From: a virus
Reading direction: 5' to 3' (one strand)
Virus record (IMG/VR): IMGVR_UViG_3300030382_001297
Location: 1-64,000 of that record
DNA length: 64,000 nucleotides
Shown: in pieces, positions 34,453 through 42,930 of the stretch
How positions within the stretch are numbered: the stretch's first letter is position 1
Layout: each line of letters begins with the position of its first letter
Program-made: the position numbers and the translations under genes
The notes under the pieces: model-generated
What the model was told of the DNA's origin: nothing
Seen by the model: only the letters and a program-made list of their open reading frames with translations
Databases searched by the model: none

Positions 34453-34952
34453 AGTATCTCTTCATATAACTTATGTAAGTTCCATCTCAATGGTGCTTTC
34501 AATCGTTCCACTTTATATGCATGTTCCTCGAACCATGCCCACTTCACTGATTTACTTTTATACTTCTTGCTGTATAGATATAACGCCTGACTTGGTGTTA
34601 TAGCATAACATTTTTTATTTCTATACTCTTCTCTTCTAATTAGGATAAGCGATATTCCGCCCTTCCTTACTAACTTGTTGCCCTCATCTATTTGGTGTTT
34701 AGCGATAGCACGCCCACTACCATAATATAGAGGAAAAGAAGTAAGATTCCTACTTGTTTTAGCCTCAAGCATAATAGGTCTACTTCTGTATACCGTAAAG
34801 AAGTCTGCTGGTTGTTTCTCAGCAACAGCTTGTTTAACGAATCTATTAATGTCATTGGTATCTTGTATCCTGAACCACCATATATGTCTTGACGACTTTA
34901 GGCTACGTCTGATTTCATTTTCAAAGTTCTTTCCTGTGTCTTTCTTTCCCAT
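34449..34952 (-). CDS. Holliday junction resolvase-like nuclease (RecU/Hjc type)
   Basis: 167 residues with the PD-(D/E)XK order of junction resolvases: GKNFENEI (first acid) near residue 9, QPADFFTVY near 48, and MLEAKTS near 58 with the E-x-K pair, then FPLYYG and a KHQIDEGNKL helix as in RecU. It would resolve recombination intermediates or trim packaging substrates. It follows a strong TATA box. Confidence 0.75.
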   Translation of the reverse strand: MGKKDTGKNFENEIRRSLKSSRHIWWFRIQDTNDINRFVKQAVAEKQPADFFTVYRSRPIMLEAKTSRNLTSFPLYYGSGRAIAKHQIDEGNKLVRKGGISLILIRREEYRNKKCYAITPSQALYLYSKKYKSKSVKWAWFEEHAYKVERLKAPLRWNLHKLYEEIL

Positions 34953-35026
34953 ACAGCATCACTACGCTATTATAGTAGAACACAGTCATTATAGAACAGT
35001 GCTCTATATAGTAATACTATAAGGAG

Positions 35027-35040
35027 TTATATAAAGCTTT
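35027..35040 (-). promoter_or_regulatory. archaeal promoter for resolvase transcript
   Basis: Minus-strand AAAGCTTTATATAA is a strong BRE/TATA about 75 bases before the resolvase start. The leader contains a GCTCTATATAGT sequence similar to repeats near 44 kb. Confidence 0.7.
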
Positions 35041-35052
35041 GCTAAATAGGGC

Positions 35053-35220
35053 TTATTCCTTATGTCTAAAGTAAGTTTGATGGTCGCCATAGAAGTCATA
35101 TGGGTCTTTATTGTTAATCCATTTCAATGTGCAGTCAGAACAATATCCTCCGAATAAGTCTGATTCTGCTGATGACATACGCTTCCTGCATCTTTTACAC
35201 CATTTATCACTGTATTGCAC
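35053..35220 (-). CDS. 55-residue zinc ribbon (GTG start)
   Basis: Reads MQYSDKWCKRCRKRMSS then GGYCSDCTLKW, two CxxC knuckles. No ATG is available; GTG at 35220 has GAGGG about six bases upstream and overlaps the ligase end. It is the last gene before a promoter. Confidence 0.5.
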   Translation of the reverse strand: MQYSDKWCKRCRKRMSSAESDLFGGYCSDCTLKWINNKDPYDFYGDHQTYFRHKE

Positions 35221-36103
35221 GTTCCCTCACACTCTTAGGTATTTGGTCATATGTGCAATCTTCTACGTCCTTATCGTCTCTCCAATGTAAAAACTTAGGG
35301 TGTCTTATACTCCCTGATGGATACCATGTATTACCTTTAGCCTTAAAGACCTGACCAATATAAACTTCTGGGTTCTTAGTAAAATCCTGTCGCATGGCCT
35401 CAGTGAGACCCCCACAGGTGACATATACTTCTTTATCATAAAATGTTCCAATTACTCCCCCTACTTGTCCCTCATACTTTGTTCCTTCGTCTGCCATCCT
35501 AAAGGAATGACATACATATTCTACTTCAACTACTGCTTTCATTCTCGCCCATGCGTTTCGGTGTTGATACTCACTCGTGCTATCTTTAAACACAAGCCCT
35601 TCATATGCTTCACCTATAACATAGTGGTCCCATAACTCAGGCCACTGATAAGTCTCATATGTCTCTAAAATGTCGAGCCATTCTAATTCTTGTTTACATT
35701 GTTCCCAAGCCCATTCCGAACATAAAGTTCTTTCAGCTAACTCTTTTGATTCAATGTTTTTACCTTCAAATCTCAAGCAATCGAATATATAAAACTCACC
35801 ATCTATATCTCTTGTGTGCGCCCAATGGGAACCATACATATATTCTCCCAACAGAACAGAGTCTATTGTTGAATCTGATATAACTCCCTCACTCTTTTTC
35901 TTACCTGTTCTTGAGTATATAGCCCACTGTCCATTATTTATTATAAGACAACCCCAGATACCATCCATCTTCATTTGAACCATATCGTATTGTATTGGAA
36001 TCTCCCTATCCTTACGATAGATTAACTCTCTAAACTTCGGTCTATCTACTCTTGCTGAATCTATAAACTTCTCATGTGCGGGAAACCCTGTTATATCTTT
36101 CAT
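35207..36103 (-). CDS. ATP-dependent DNA ligase
   Basis: 298 residues, the size of compact viral ligases. The nucleotidyl Lys is in KMDGIWG near residue 45 (motif I KxDG); later EFYIFDCLRFEG, EGLVFKD near 169 (motif IV) and a Lys-containing motif V region follow, then an OB-like C-terminal part (GQVGGVIGTFYDKEVYVTCGG). Seals nicks in replication or repair. It starts in a TAATG overlap with the small gene upstream. Confidence 0.85.
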   Translation of the reverse strand: MKDITGFPAHEKFIDSARVDRPKFRELIYRKDREIPIQYDMVQMKMDGIWGCLIINNGQWAIYSRTGKKKSEGVISDSTIDSVLLGEYMYGSHWAHTRDIDGEFYIFDCLRFEGKNIESKELAERTLCSEWAWEQCKQELEWLDILETYETYQWPELWDHYVIGEAYEGLVFKDSTSEYQHRNAWARMKAVVEVEYVCHSFRMADEGTKYEGQVGGVIGTFYDKEVYVTCGGLTEAMRQDFTKNPEVYIGQVFKAKGNTWYPSGSIRHPKFLHWRDDKDVEDCTYDQIPKSVRERAIQ

Positions 36104-36276
36104 TATTCCTCTAAATATCTTCTTACCATTTTTATGCTATCTTTAAGGGATTCATTTTCTGTTGTCTCAGCTACTTCAAAATCCATATCACATAACATAT
36201 GTAATGCCTTCTTCCTATCCATGTATCGAAGAACTACTCCCACTAAATGTAGGGCTTCTCCTCTATTGGTGACCAT
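36103..36276 (-). CDS. 57-residue helical peptide
   Basis: MVTNRGEALHLVGVVLRYMD then RKKALHMLCDMDFEVAE; amphipathic helices, no family. Its TAA overlaps the ligase ATG and it begins within the end of the upstream gene. Confidence 0.5.
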   Translation of the reverse strand: MVTNRGEALHLVGVVLRYMDRKKALHMLCDMDFEVAETTENESLKDSIKMVRRYLEE

Positions 36277-36481
36277 TCGTTTCTCCTATGTCTAATTTCT
36301 CTCCGTAAGGTCTCCACTCACTATCAGTCTGTTCGTGTCCTTCTATCTGACATTCTGGACAGTAGTGTTCAATATACCTACTATCATATCCATGTCTCCT
36401 TTGGGAAGTCATAAGCGTATTGCATGGTCTCTCATCGAGTGTCTTTCTTTGACATCTCTTATAGTATAGAGGACTTCTCAT
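36263..36481 (-). CDS. zinc-ribbon protein
   Basis: 72 residues read from the ATG that overlaps the upstream stop (ATGA). Contains RCQRKTLDERPCNTL and HYCPECQIEGHE, four Cys with nearby His, a likely zinc site. Unknown function. Confidence 0.55.
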   Translation of the reverse strand: MRSPLYYKRCQRKTLDERPCNTLMTSQRRHGYDSRYIEHYCPECQIEGHEQTDSEWRPYGEKLDIGETNGHQ

Positions 36482-36774
36482 TGTTCGCACCTCTCACATC
36501 CGTTCCGGCAACATTCTTTACTCATGCCTTCTTCTATCTCTGGGTCAGGTTTCCAAATACCTTTAGCCATTATATCTTTCAGCCATTCATCTTGATACCT
36601 TAGTGGCATCTCCATATATATAATCTCAGCTATAGTGCTGATACATTCCTCATATTCTTTATATGTTTTGACTAAGCGTGTCTCTTCATTCTCACCACTA
36701 CCTTCTGCGATAGGGGTAACCATCTGGTTTTTCTCATACGTTCTACCGTCAGTGTATTCTGTTTTATATGTCAT
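36478..36774 (-). CDS. small protein with Cys-rich C-terminus
   Basis: 98 residues; the N-terminal half is polar, a helix (YKEYEECISTIAEIIYMEM) follows, and the end reads MSKECCRNGCERCEQ with five Cys. The cluster could hold a metal ion. ATGA-coupled to the downstream zinc-ribbon gene. Confidence 0.55.
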   Translation of the reverse strand: MTYKTEYTDGRTYEKNQMVTPIAEGSGENEETRLVKTYKEYEECISTIAEIIYMEMPLRYQDEWLKDIMAKGIWKPDPEIEEGMSKECCRNGCERCEQ

Positions 36775-36776
36775 TA

Positions 36777-36869
36777 TTACTCCTGTTTATATTTTCTTGG
36801 TCTTAATGTTAATTTCTTTTTACTAAATCCAAATTTAGTGTCTATCCATACTACTATTTCTCTTATCAT
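36777..36869 (-). CDS. 30-residue basic peptide
   Basis: MIREIVVWIDTKFGF then a Lys/Arg-rich end. GGAG about nine bases upstream and a TATA box 45-55 bases upstream make it the first ORF of its transcript, but length gives little statistical support. Confidence 0.35.
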   Translation of the reverse strand: MIREIVVWIDTKFGFSKKKLTLRPRKYKQE

Positions 36870-36912
36870 TTTTCATTTCTCCATAATGATATTTCAATAT
36901 ATATCAAATATC

Positions 36913-36926
36913 TATTTAAAGGTTGT
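36913..36926 (-). promoter_or_regulatory. archaeal promoter for ligase-region transcript
   Basis: Minus-strand ACAACCTTTAAATA is a BRE/TATA-like element at the border of the 690-base non-coding region, pointing into the ligase gene group. Confidence 0.6.
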
Positions 36927-37615
36927 GGTAGAGAGAGATATGAACCCAAAACAAAACTGAAAGATATAAAACCGTCATCCTTGTTTATCACTCGCAATGA
37001 GCTTACTCCTTGTGTAGTTATATATCACACTATACTTATCTTAACTACCGCATCGGCTGTTGTGCAGAGGTATAATGTTCTCAGTATATAGTTCAACAGT
37101 GACATATGCTTCTCACGAACTAAAATCGGTCTATGTCTTTCATCCTTATATACCTGCGTTCACAGTTGGTAAGCATATATGTTCATGCTCATTATGTCCT
37201 TCTAACGGACAGTGAACTACCACATGACTCAGTGACTCTACTTCTTCTGTCGTGAACGCTTTGATAGGTCTCGCTTGACGTATAGGCATGCCATCTCTCA
37301 AGATGGACGCACTCCTATACTTGGTTCTCTTATGTGTAGCACCATAACTGCTACCACACCTATCTCATAGTGTTTCTGTCCTAACTCCCCGCTTAGGGTA
37401 ATGACGCTATTATGATTAAGCGTATGGGCTTTGTTATCACTATGTATCTCATAGAGCTTGCTTGATTAGCTCAATCACTCTATGTTTCTCAGCGACTTTT
37501 GGGCGTATGATTCAGGTCTCTACCACATTTAGTGGGATAGGAGCTTCGAGAGGTAAAATGAGCCAAACAACTGTTAAGAAATAAGGTTTGAAACTCCTAT
37601 CCTATCACCTTAGGT
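36927..37615 (+). other. structured non-coding region
   Basis: No ORF with plausible start and composition is visible on either strand. Several inverted repeats occur: TGTCC/GGACA (37195-37211), ACGCT/AGCGT (37404-37423), CATAGAG/CTCTATG (37450-37484) with an inner TGATT/AATCA, and a nine-base GGATAGGAG/CTCCTATCC (37535-37602). It could encode a folded RNA or be a cis-acting replication or packaging site. Strand of action is unknown. Confidence 0.5.
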
Positions 37616-37756
37616 TTAAAACTTTAGGAACATCCACATCCATATCATAGTAAAGAATGCTATAAGTATATACCATTCAGCTTCTTGTATGTCTCGTGGA
37701 TTACTCCATAATTCTTTTAGTCTTTTATATATTCTCCTGTATGTATCTTTATGCAT
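37616..37756 (-). CDS. 46-residue single-span membrane peptide
   Basis: The ATG lies inside the end of the nuclease gene in another frame. A basic helix (MHKDTYRRIYKRLKELW) is followed by one Trp/Met-rich membrane span (WYILIAFFTMIWMWMFLKF). Positive-inside rule predicts an N-terminus in the cytoplasm. Confidence 0.5.
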   Translation of the reverse strand: MHKDTYRRIYKRLKELWSNPRDIQEAEWYILIAFFTMIWMWMFLKF

Positions 37757-38244
37757 TGTTGCTTTCCTCTATCATATGCTTCGAGATGTCCTCTGTAAAA
37801 ATCCCATGCATCTCTATTAGCATATAATTTCTTCTTATCATAAGTAGTGGCATAGTAACTCTTTGACTTACTTGCCTCCCAATCATCTTTCTTTAGGTTT
37901 TTCCCAGCGATAAAAAACTCAGGAGTATTATCAGTTCTCAGTATCCAATGGAGGAATATAAAATATCCTTCCCTCTTACTGTAAGTTCCACTGAACCACG
38001 TTTCTCCTGATGTTGTCTTTATCTCTACTGGATGACCACCCAAACGTATGTCTGGTTCAGCATCTATCTTTGGTGCTACGGCATCCTCTATCAATTCAGC
38101 CATAGCATTTTCAAGTAGTCCACTTATATCTTCTGACTTTTGTTTCTTAGTTTTAAAGAGACTCTTCTTATCATAGAAGTCAAACAACTCTTTAGTATCG
38201 CTTGTCAATCTCTCTATCACTGCTTTGTTTATGATTTCCTTCAT
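37717..38244 (-). CDS. restriction-endonuclease-like PD-(D/E)XK protein
   Basis: 175 residues with helices up to residue 55, then EPDIRLGGHPVEIKTTSGETWFSG, which is the PD-x(n)-(E)xK active-site pattern (D near 63, E and K in VEIKTT). The following YFIFLHWILRTD strand and Tyr/Lys-rich end fit small type II-like endonucleases. It may degrade host or rival DNA, or process viral DNA. No methyltransferase partner is seen beside it. Confidence 0.65.
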   Translation of the reverse strand: MKEIINKAVIERLTSDTKELFDFYDKKSLFKTKKQKSEDISGLLENAMAELIEDAVAPKIDAEPDIRLGGHPVEIKTTSGETWFSGTYSKREGYFIFLHWILRTDNTPEFFIAGKNLKKDDWEASKSKSYYATTYDKKKLYANRDAWDFYRGHLEAYDRGKQQCIKIHTGEYIKD

Positions 38245-38361
38245 CTATACTGTGCCTCCTATTCTCACGTAGCAAATCTGACAATAGGGGTTTCCGCTTG
38301 TATCTCTATACCTGATATACTCTAATGCTAATCTACATTTACACGTATTACAATTACTCAT
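38245..38361 (-). CDS. 38-residue zinc ribbon
   Basis: MSNCNTCKCRLALEYIRYRD then YCQICYVRI; two CxxC pairs. Its start overlaps the stop of the upstream gene and its stop is two bases before the nuclease start. Confidence 0.55.
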   Translation of the reverse strand: MSNCNTCKCRLALEYIRYRDTSGNPYCQICYVRIGGTV

Positions 38362-38512
38362 CCGTCATCTCCATCTCTTCGCATTCCCAGTCATATATTG
38401 CTTGGTCTATCTCACTCCAAACTTCTTTAGGCATAGGGACATCAACTTCATTATCATCTTCATCATAGAAGACTATCTTATAAGATATAATCTTTTGCTT
38501 ATAATCCTTCAT
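38354..38512 (-). CDS. 52-residue acidic peptide
   Basis: MKDYKQKIISYKIVFYDEDD then VPMPKEVWSEIDQAIYDWE; a strand followed by an acidic helix. It overlaps the VWA gene stop (ATGA). No family recognised. Confidence 0.5.
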   Translation of the reverse strand: MKDYKQKIISYKIVFYDEDDNEVDVPMPKEVWSEIDQAIYDWECEEMEMTDE

Positions 38513-40653
38513 ACTTTTATAACCCTCCTGATTATCTTTGATACTGCTGGCGCAAGGTTATCTATATTACTAACCATTATATGGTTGTTAAACATCTTTT
38601 GTTGTGCATACTTATCTGCTCCGCTTATTCCTACTTGAATAATTGACCATCCTTTACCTTCTAAATGATTTACTACCTTTCGCACGTGACTCATACCATC
38701 ATAACCACCATATCCAGACGCAGCCGGCTGACCGTCGGAGTATATAATCATAAGCTTGTTAGACATAGGCTGTGAAGATTCTTTACTAACTCTTTCAGCC
38801 GCCGCCCATATAGCCATACCATCTCTATTTTCATATCGAGCTATCATAGCTCCCATAGCCATAGGTCTATCTTTCATATTCGGCCCCCAATATTCAGTCA
38901 TATTGGTCGAACCACAATCTGTATGCCATCCAGCTTCACCATCAGCAGTATGACCAAATACCCATAAGTCTAATTTGGGATTATCCTGTAAAGCTTCTTT
39001 CGTAGCGATAGCTGACTGTCGAGCCATCTCCATCTTCCACGAACCCATACTACCTGATTCATCTACCAATATACAAATGTCTAATGGTTTATCATCTTCA
39101 ATTATATCATTCTTAAACAAATCCTTACGACCTAATGGTATTCTGTGAAGCATACGCTTATCTATCTTACCACGCTTCTGATTACGGATAGTATGTTTTT
39201 GTGTATTACCATATAAATCTATCTTACGCTTGAGTGAATTACTTATCTTCTTCATATTTTTAGATTCTGCCTTATATTTAACTCTTTGACCTTCAGTAGG
39301 TCGAGCTTTACGCCAAGTGATTTTCTTTTGGTTCTTGTATATAAGACCAACCTCAGTCATCTCAGTTTCCATATAGTCACTATCTTCAAGTTCTTCTATC
39401 TCTTTTGATATTTCATCGGCTAATGCACTACTCTTAGCATCTAACGTATAGTCTACTGCTTCTTCAAGTTCCCTCATCCCATCTGAGTCTTTCATTAGCT
39501 TACGAACATCAGACATACGACTTCTTTTACGTTCTATGTCTTTCTTAATTGAATCCTTTATGGATTCCCACTGTTCATCAGTTAATAAATCACCATCAGT
39601 CATAGACTTTTTGAGTTTGTCCATCTCTTTCTCGATATCTTTCTTCATATCCTCGCCGGAGCCTTTATCTTTAACCATCTTTTCGGCTACTGCTTTAAGA
39701 TAATGGAATAGTGCTTCTATACATTCAAAGGTATTTTCTCTACTATCCAATCCATTCTTTAACGCACGTGCAAAAAATCTTATATGCTTTCCGTGACGCT
39801 TTCTGCGAGTGTCGCCCATATGTTCCGGCCATCTAATGAAAGCTAATAGAGTATTCAGTATATCCATAAATGGATTATCTTCTATCATTTCTAATTTAGT
39901 TTCCATCTTCTCCTTGAAAAAGTGTTTCTTAACTTCAGAAATATATGTCACAAACCCAGCGTTATCTTTAGCTAACTGCTTTTCTATGTATTCATCTTCT
40001 ACTGAATTAGCGATAGTATGTAGTAATGTTCCTTCATATGTATCTTTTACTAATTCTGTTGCTTTCCTCTTTTCCCATCTATATAATGGTTTACTATGAA
40101 TGAGGTGTAACTTTTCGTGTATAGCTAATCCTGCTGTTATATCTAAATTGTCATCACTCTTCTTTAGTAGAGACCCATCTATGCGTATGAGTCCTCTTTC
40201 TAAATCAGAATAGTTCTGACCTTCATAATTGTAATCTAACTTATGCGATACTGTTGGGTCTACAACTTTACATAGAGAATCTAAATGTCTCTTATGTTTC
40301 AGTAATCTGGTCGCATCATCTTTATCAGCGTGGGAACTACCCCAACTACCCCACATACTTGACGTAGAGCCTGTGGATTGTCCTTGCCACCAGCCACCAC
40401 CACCCCAAGTATAGGAACTACTACGGTTCCACATATCTCCGGTGGAAGATATAACGGGTGAATCTTTTATCGCAACTTTTGCTGTTGAAGCAGTAGTGAA
40501 TCTATCATCATAATCTAATGGAGTTTCACATATAGGACATTTATCCTCATGCGTAGCTTCTATCCATTTACTACAATCATAGCAGTAATCATCATCTGAT
40601 ACGCCTGTCCACTTATCTATATCGGTGTGGTGTGGTTCGTGTTTAATAACCAT
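38509..40653 (-). CDS. zinc ribbon-HExxH-VWA protein (CobT/CoxE-like)
   Basis: A 714-residue multidomain protein. Residues 20-50 hold a zinc ribbon (CYDCSKW ... CPICE). Near residue 178 is HEKLHLIH, an HExxH zinc-protease signature, with SVEDEYIE about 40 residues later as a possible third ligand. A long charged helical region follows. A C-terminal von Willebrand A domain has the MIDAS DESGSMGS near 529, then a Thr/Asp region (SDGQPAAS near 645). Such proteins pair with MoxR/CobS AAA+ ATPases; one lies two genes upstream. Confidence 0.75.
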   Translation of the reverse strand: MVIKHEPHHTDIDKWTGVSDDDYCYDCSKWIEATHEDKCPICETPLDYDDRFTTASTAKVAIKDSPVISSTGDMWNRSSSYTWGGGGWWQGQSTGSTSSMWGSWGSSHADKDDATRLLKHKRHLDSLCKVVDPTVSHKLDYNYEGQNYSDLERGLIRIDGSLLKKSDDNLDITAGLAIHEKLHLIHSKPLYRWEKRKATELVKDTYEGTLLHTIANSVEDEYIEKQLAKDNAGFVTYISEVKKHFFKEKMETKLEMIEDNPFMDILNTLLAFIRWPEHMGDTRRKRHGKHIRFFARALKNGLDSRENTFECIEALFHYLKAVAEKMVKDKGSGEDMKKDIEKEMDKLKKSMTDGDLLTDEQWESIKDSIKKDIERKRSRMSDVRKLMKDSDGMRELEEAVDYTLDAKSSALADEISKEIEELEDSDYMETEMTEVGLIYKNQKKITWRKARPTEGQRVKYKAESKNMKKISNSLKRKIDLYGNTQKHTIRNQKRGKIDKRMLHRIPLGRKDLFKNDIIEDDKPLDICILVDESGSMGSWKMEMARQSAIATKEALQDNPKLDLWVFGHTADGEAGWHTDCGSTNMTEYWGPNMKDRPMAMGAMIARYENRDGMAIWAAAERVSKESSQPMSNKLMIIYSDGQPAASGYGGYDGMSHVRKVVNHLEGKGWSIIQVGISGADKYAQQKMFNNHIMVSNIDNLAPAVSKIIRRVIKV

Positions 40654-41012
40654 TTTTCTATATCCTCTTCCGGTTGCATAGCTTCTGCTATCATCTTATA
40701 TTCAAAACATTTTAAGGTTCGTTTAGCTGACCCTACTGCACATTTATATACAAATCTATCATCGTCAGTAATCATACCTTCTATCATAGCATATGCATCT
40801 TGTATGTCTATCGTTTGTGGTAGGTTAGTCTCTAACATATTATCATTCTTAAGTCTACGACTATATCCTCCAACGTGCCTACCTGTGATTTCACCCTGTG
40901 GGTATGCTATCTTCAGGGCTTTGGCTACCATTGCTGGCTTCATTCCATGCTCTAATAAAATTTTTGCTGGAGTATGCCAATACATATGTTTCTTACTTCT
41001 TACTTTTGCCAT
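40617..41012 (-). CDS. basic helix-rich protein between VWA and AAA+ genes
   Basis: 131 residues, N-terminus basic (MAKVRSKKHMYWHTPAKILLEHG) with MKPAMVAKALKIAYPQGEITGRHVGGYSRRL, which could be a helix-turn-helix. It overlaps the VWA gene by 37 bases and follows the AAA+ gene by two, so it is part of that set. Function unknown. Confidence 0.55.
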   Translation of the reverse strand: MAKVRSKKHMYWHTPAKILLEHGMKPAMVAKALKIAYPQGEITGRHVGGYSRRLKNDNMLETNLPQTIDIQDAYAMIEGMITDDDRFVYKCAVGSAKRTLKCFEYKMIAEAMQPEEDIEKWLLNTNHTTPI

Positions 41013-41014
41013 AC

Positions 41015-42319
41015 TTAATCACCCATTGATTGTATTGCTTGAATAACTTTAACTCTATCAGTGTCGTCACCAGCAGTTATAGGATAGAATGGTAAGCAAG
41101 TATGCTTAAGTGCATCAAGCAAAGTCATACCATCTACTACTAATTCACCTACTGACAAACACATACGAGTAGAAACAGCTACGTTTAACTCTTCTGCTTT
41201 ATATAAATCTCTAATCTTCTTAGCAAATTCAGTTATACGCCTTGCGTCATCATCTTCGAGATGTGGAACACGATTCTGTAATAGTTCCTGTTCTTTATTC
41301 TGTGGTAGGTAATCTAATTCGTATATACCTCCAGTGAATCTATCCTTCCAAGCTCTATCTAAGTCGTTGGCCGCCCCAAGATATTCTCTACCTATGTTAG
41401 CAGTAGCGAAGAAGAATACGTTAGTATCTAACTTAACTATGTCTGCGTCATCACTTTCGTCTAACGCTAAGTATCTTTGACCATCTAACACAGGCATAAG
41501 TATATTACCTAAGTCGCCTGTCCTATCTCTTGTCACTTCGTCAAGCATAATGAATGCTCCACTGTTATCTTCTAAGGCTGATACGAAACGAGATGGCTTA
41601 AACCACGTTCCATCCTCTTGATTATACTTTGTGTCTCCTAATAGCTTTGCCGCCGGATTCATAGTATCCCCAAAATTGAACTGATGGAATGGTTTGTTAG
41701 TTATCTCTGCCAATATCTTACCTAAAGATGACTTACCGCAACCGGATGGCCCTGTCACAAGTATATACTTATTCCTAAAGATGTTGCGTAGCATAGTATA
41801 AAATGTCATACTATCTGCGAACTTAAACTCTTCAGGTATAGCTACGCTTGACTTAAGCTTTCCTATCACACTGTCATCAATAACAGGTATAATAGGTTCT
41901 TCTTTTATTGCTTCAGCCATAAAATCATCTACGGCTGTCTCCCTATCATCTCGCATAGCGTCACCGCTTTCTATATCCTCATCCAATACTGAATGGTCTG
42001 GACTATCTCCTATATCTTCTATCGGAGTCTCATGCCCTATGGCATCTTCTGCTGGCTCGGATGACTCAGGATATCCTCCTACGTCATCTCTATATGTCTC
42101 TTCTGACTTCATTTTTTTTACCTCTTTATGTATATCTTCGAGTTCTACCTCTAATCTTGATATCATTTTGTTGTATTCTTCGAGAGCTTCGTGGTCTATC
42201 ACAGGCTCTCCCATAACTTTATCTTTGCATTCATTCATGAAACGTAGCTTATCTTCTACTTTTACTTGCTTAGTTGTTAGTTCACCTAATTTAGCGAACT
42301 TCTCACTTCTACTACTCAT
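41015..42319 (-). CDS. MoxR/CobS-like AAA+ ATPase
   Basis: 434 residues. The first 150 form an acidic coiled-coil region; the ATPase follows with Walker A TGPSGCGKSS near 191, Walker B AFIMLDEVTR near 256 and sensor 1 VFFFATANIG near 300. The HQFNFGDTMNPAAKLLGD segment is typical of the MoxR/CobS group. These ATPases remodel metal-cofactor enzymes or other targets with a VWA partner, here at 38509-40653. Confidence 0.82.
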   Translation of the reverse strand: MSSRSEKFAKLGELTTKQVKVEDKLRFMNECKDKVMGEPVIDHEALEEYNKMISRLEVELEDIHKEVKKMKSEETYRDDVGGYPESSEPAEDAIGHETPIEDIGDSPDHSVLDEDIESGDAMRDDRETAVDDFMAEAIKEEPIIPVIDDSVIGKLKSSVAIPEEFKFADSMTFYTMLRNIFRNKYILVTGPSGCGKSSLGKILAEITNKPFHQFNFGDTMNPAAKLLGDTKYNQEDGTWFKPSRFVSALEDNSGAFIMLDEVTRDRTGDLGNILMPVLDGQRYLALDESDDADIVKLDTNVFFFATANIGREYLGAANDLDRAWKDRFTGGIYELDYLPQNKEQELLQNRVPHLEDDDARRITEFAKKIRDLYKAEELNVAVSTRMCLSVGELVVDGMTLLDALKHTCLPFYPITAGDDTDRVKVIQAIQSMGD

Positions 42320-42433
42320 CTACCAACCTCTCATATCACATAGGCATTTATTATGTTCTACTGCACAGTCGCATACTATACATACTTCTATACCCATCTC
42401 ATCTATCCTTAAAGGTTCTATATCTTTATTCAT
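42320..42433 (-). CDS. 37-residue Cys-rich microprotein
   Basis: MNKDIEPLRIDEMGIEVC then IVCDCAVEHNKCLCD: five Cys and one His. ATGA overlap with the PolX stop and one base before the AAA+ gene region supports translation. Confidence 0.5.
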   Translation of the reverse strand: MNKDIEPLRIDEMGIEVCIVCDCAVEHNKCLCDMRGW

Positions 42434-42930
42434 TCTCTATCCTCCGGCTCACACCATTCCCATCCGAGTGCTTCGTATATCCCTGTCTCAGTTGGTCCTG
42501 CTATCTTTTCGCCTTCTTTATTATATAATCCGTATTGATTTAGTTTATATCCCATTCTTTTAACAAGATATCTCTTACGGATGTTATATCTTTGAGGTCC
42601 AGTCGTATACATCATTGCTGTCCCCCAGCTATCGTGTTCTGTGAAGAATATATTATATAACATTCCTTCACTATCTTTAAATATAATTCTCTTTGAACCT
42701 GCACTAAGGATGTCATATCTGTCATCACCTGTTGTAGCAAGATAGTCAAAGACTTTCTTCCATCCGTTGGTGGTTAGTATATCTATATCTCCTATCATCT
42801 CTTCACACCTACGCATCGAACCTGTTATCATTGTTCCTTGATGTTCATCTCCTATATCGCATATTCTATGCCACATCAGGTTAGCTTTATCATAGGCTTC
42901 TGCGTATCTTATCTTTTCTCCGCTACTCAT
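42430..42930 (-). CDS. polX: minimal family X DNA polymerase/nucleotidyltransferase
   Basis: 166 residues from MSSGEKIRYAEAYD; this ATG follows GGAGGAG and a tiny overlapping ORF. The palm motif GSMRRCEEMIGDIDILTT near residue 37 has the GS..RR and DxD of PolX; KRIIFKD and the thumb phrase LNQYGLYNKEGEKI-GPTETGIYEALGWEWCEPEDRE match the C-terminal PolX consensus ending PPELRE. The 8-kDa lyase and HhH domains are absent, as in African swine fever virus PolX (174 residues). Likely gap-filling repair with the viral ligase. Confidence 0.8.
   Translation of the reverse strand: MSSGEKIRYAEAYDKANLMWHRICDIGDEHQGTMITGSMRRCEEMIGDIDILTTNGWKKVFDYLATTGDDRYDILSAGSKRIIFKDSEGMLYNIFFTEHDSWGTAMMYTTGPQRYNIRKRYLVKRMGYKLNQYGLYNKEGEKIAGPTETGIYEALGWEWCEPEDRE

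Noticed and set aside
37195-37600. Resemblance to an IS200/IS605 end (hairpin, then AGTGAACTACC and further stems)
   Set aside because: No tnpA or tnpB reading frame, intact or decayed, could be read on either strand, and the string is too short to prove an element. It is treated as part of a structured non-coding region.
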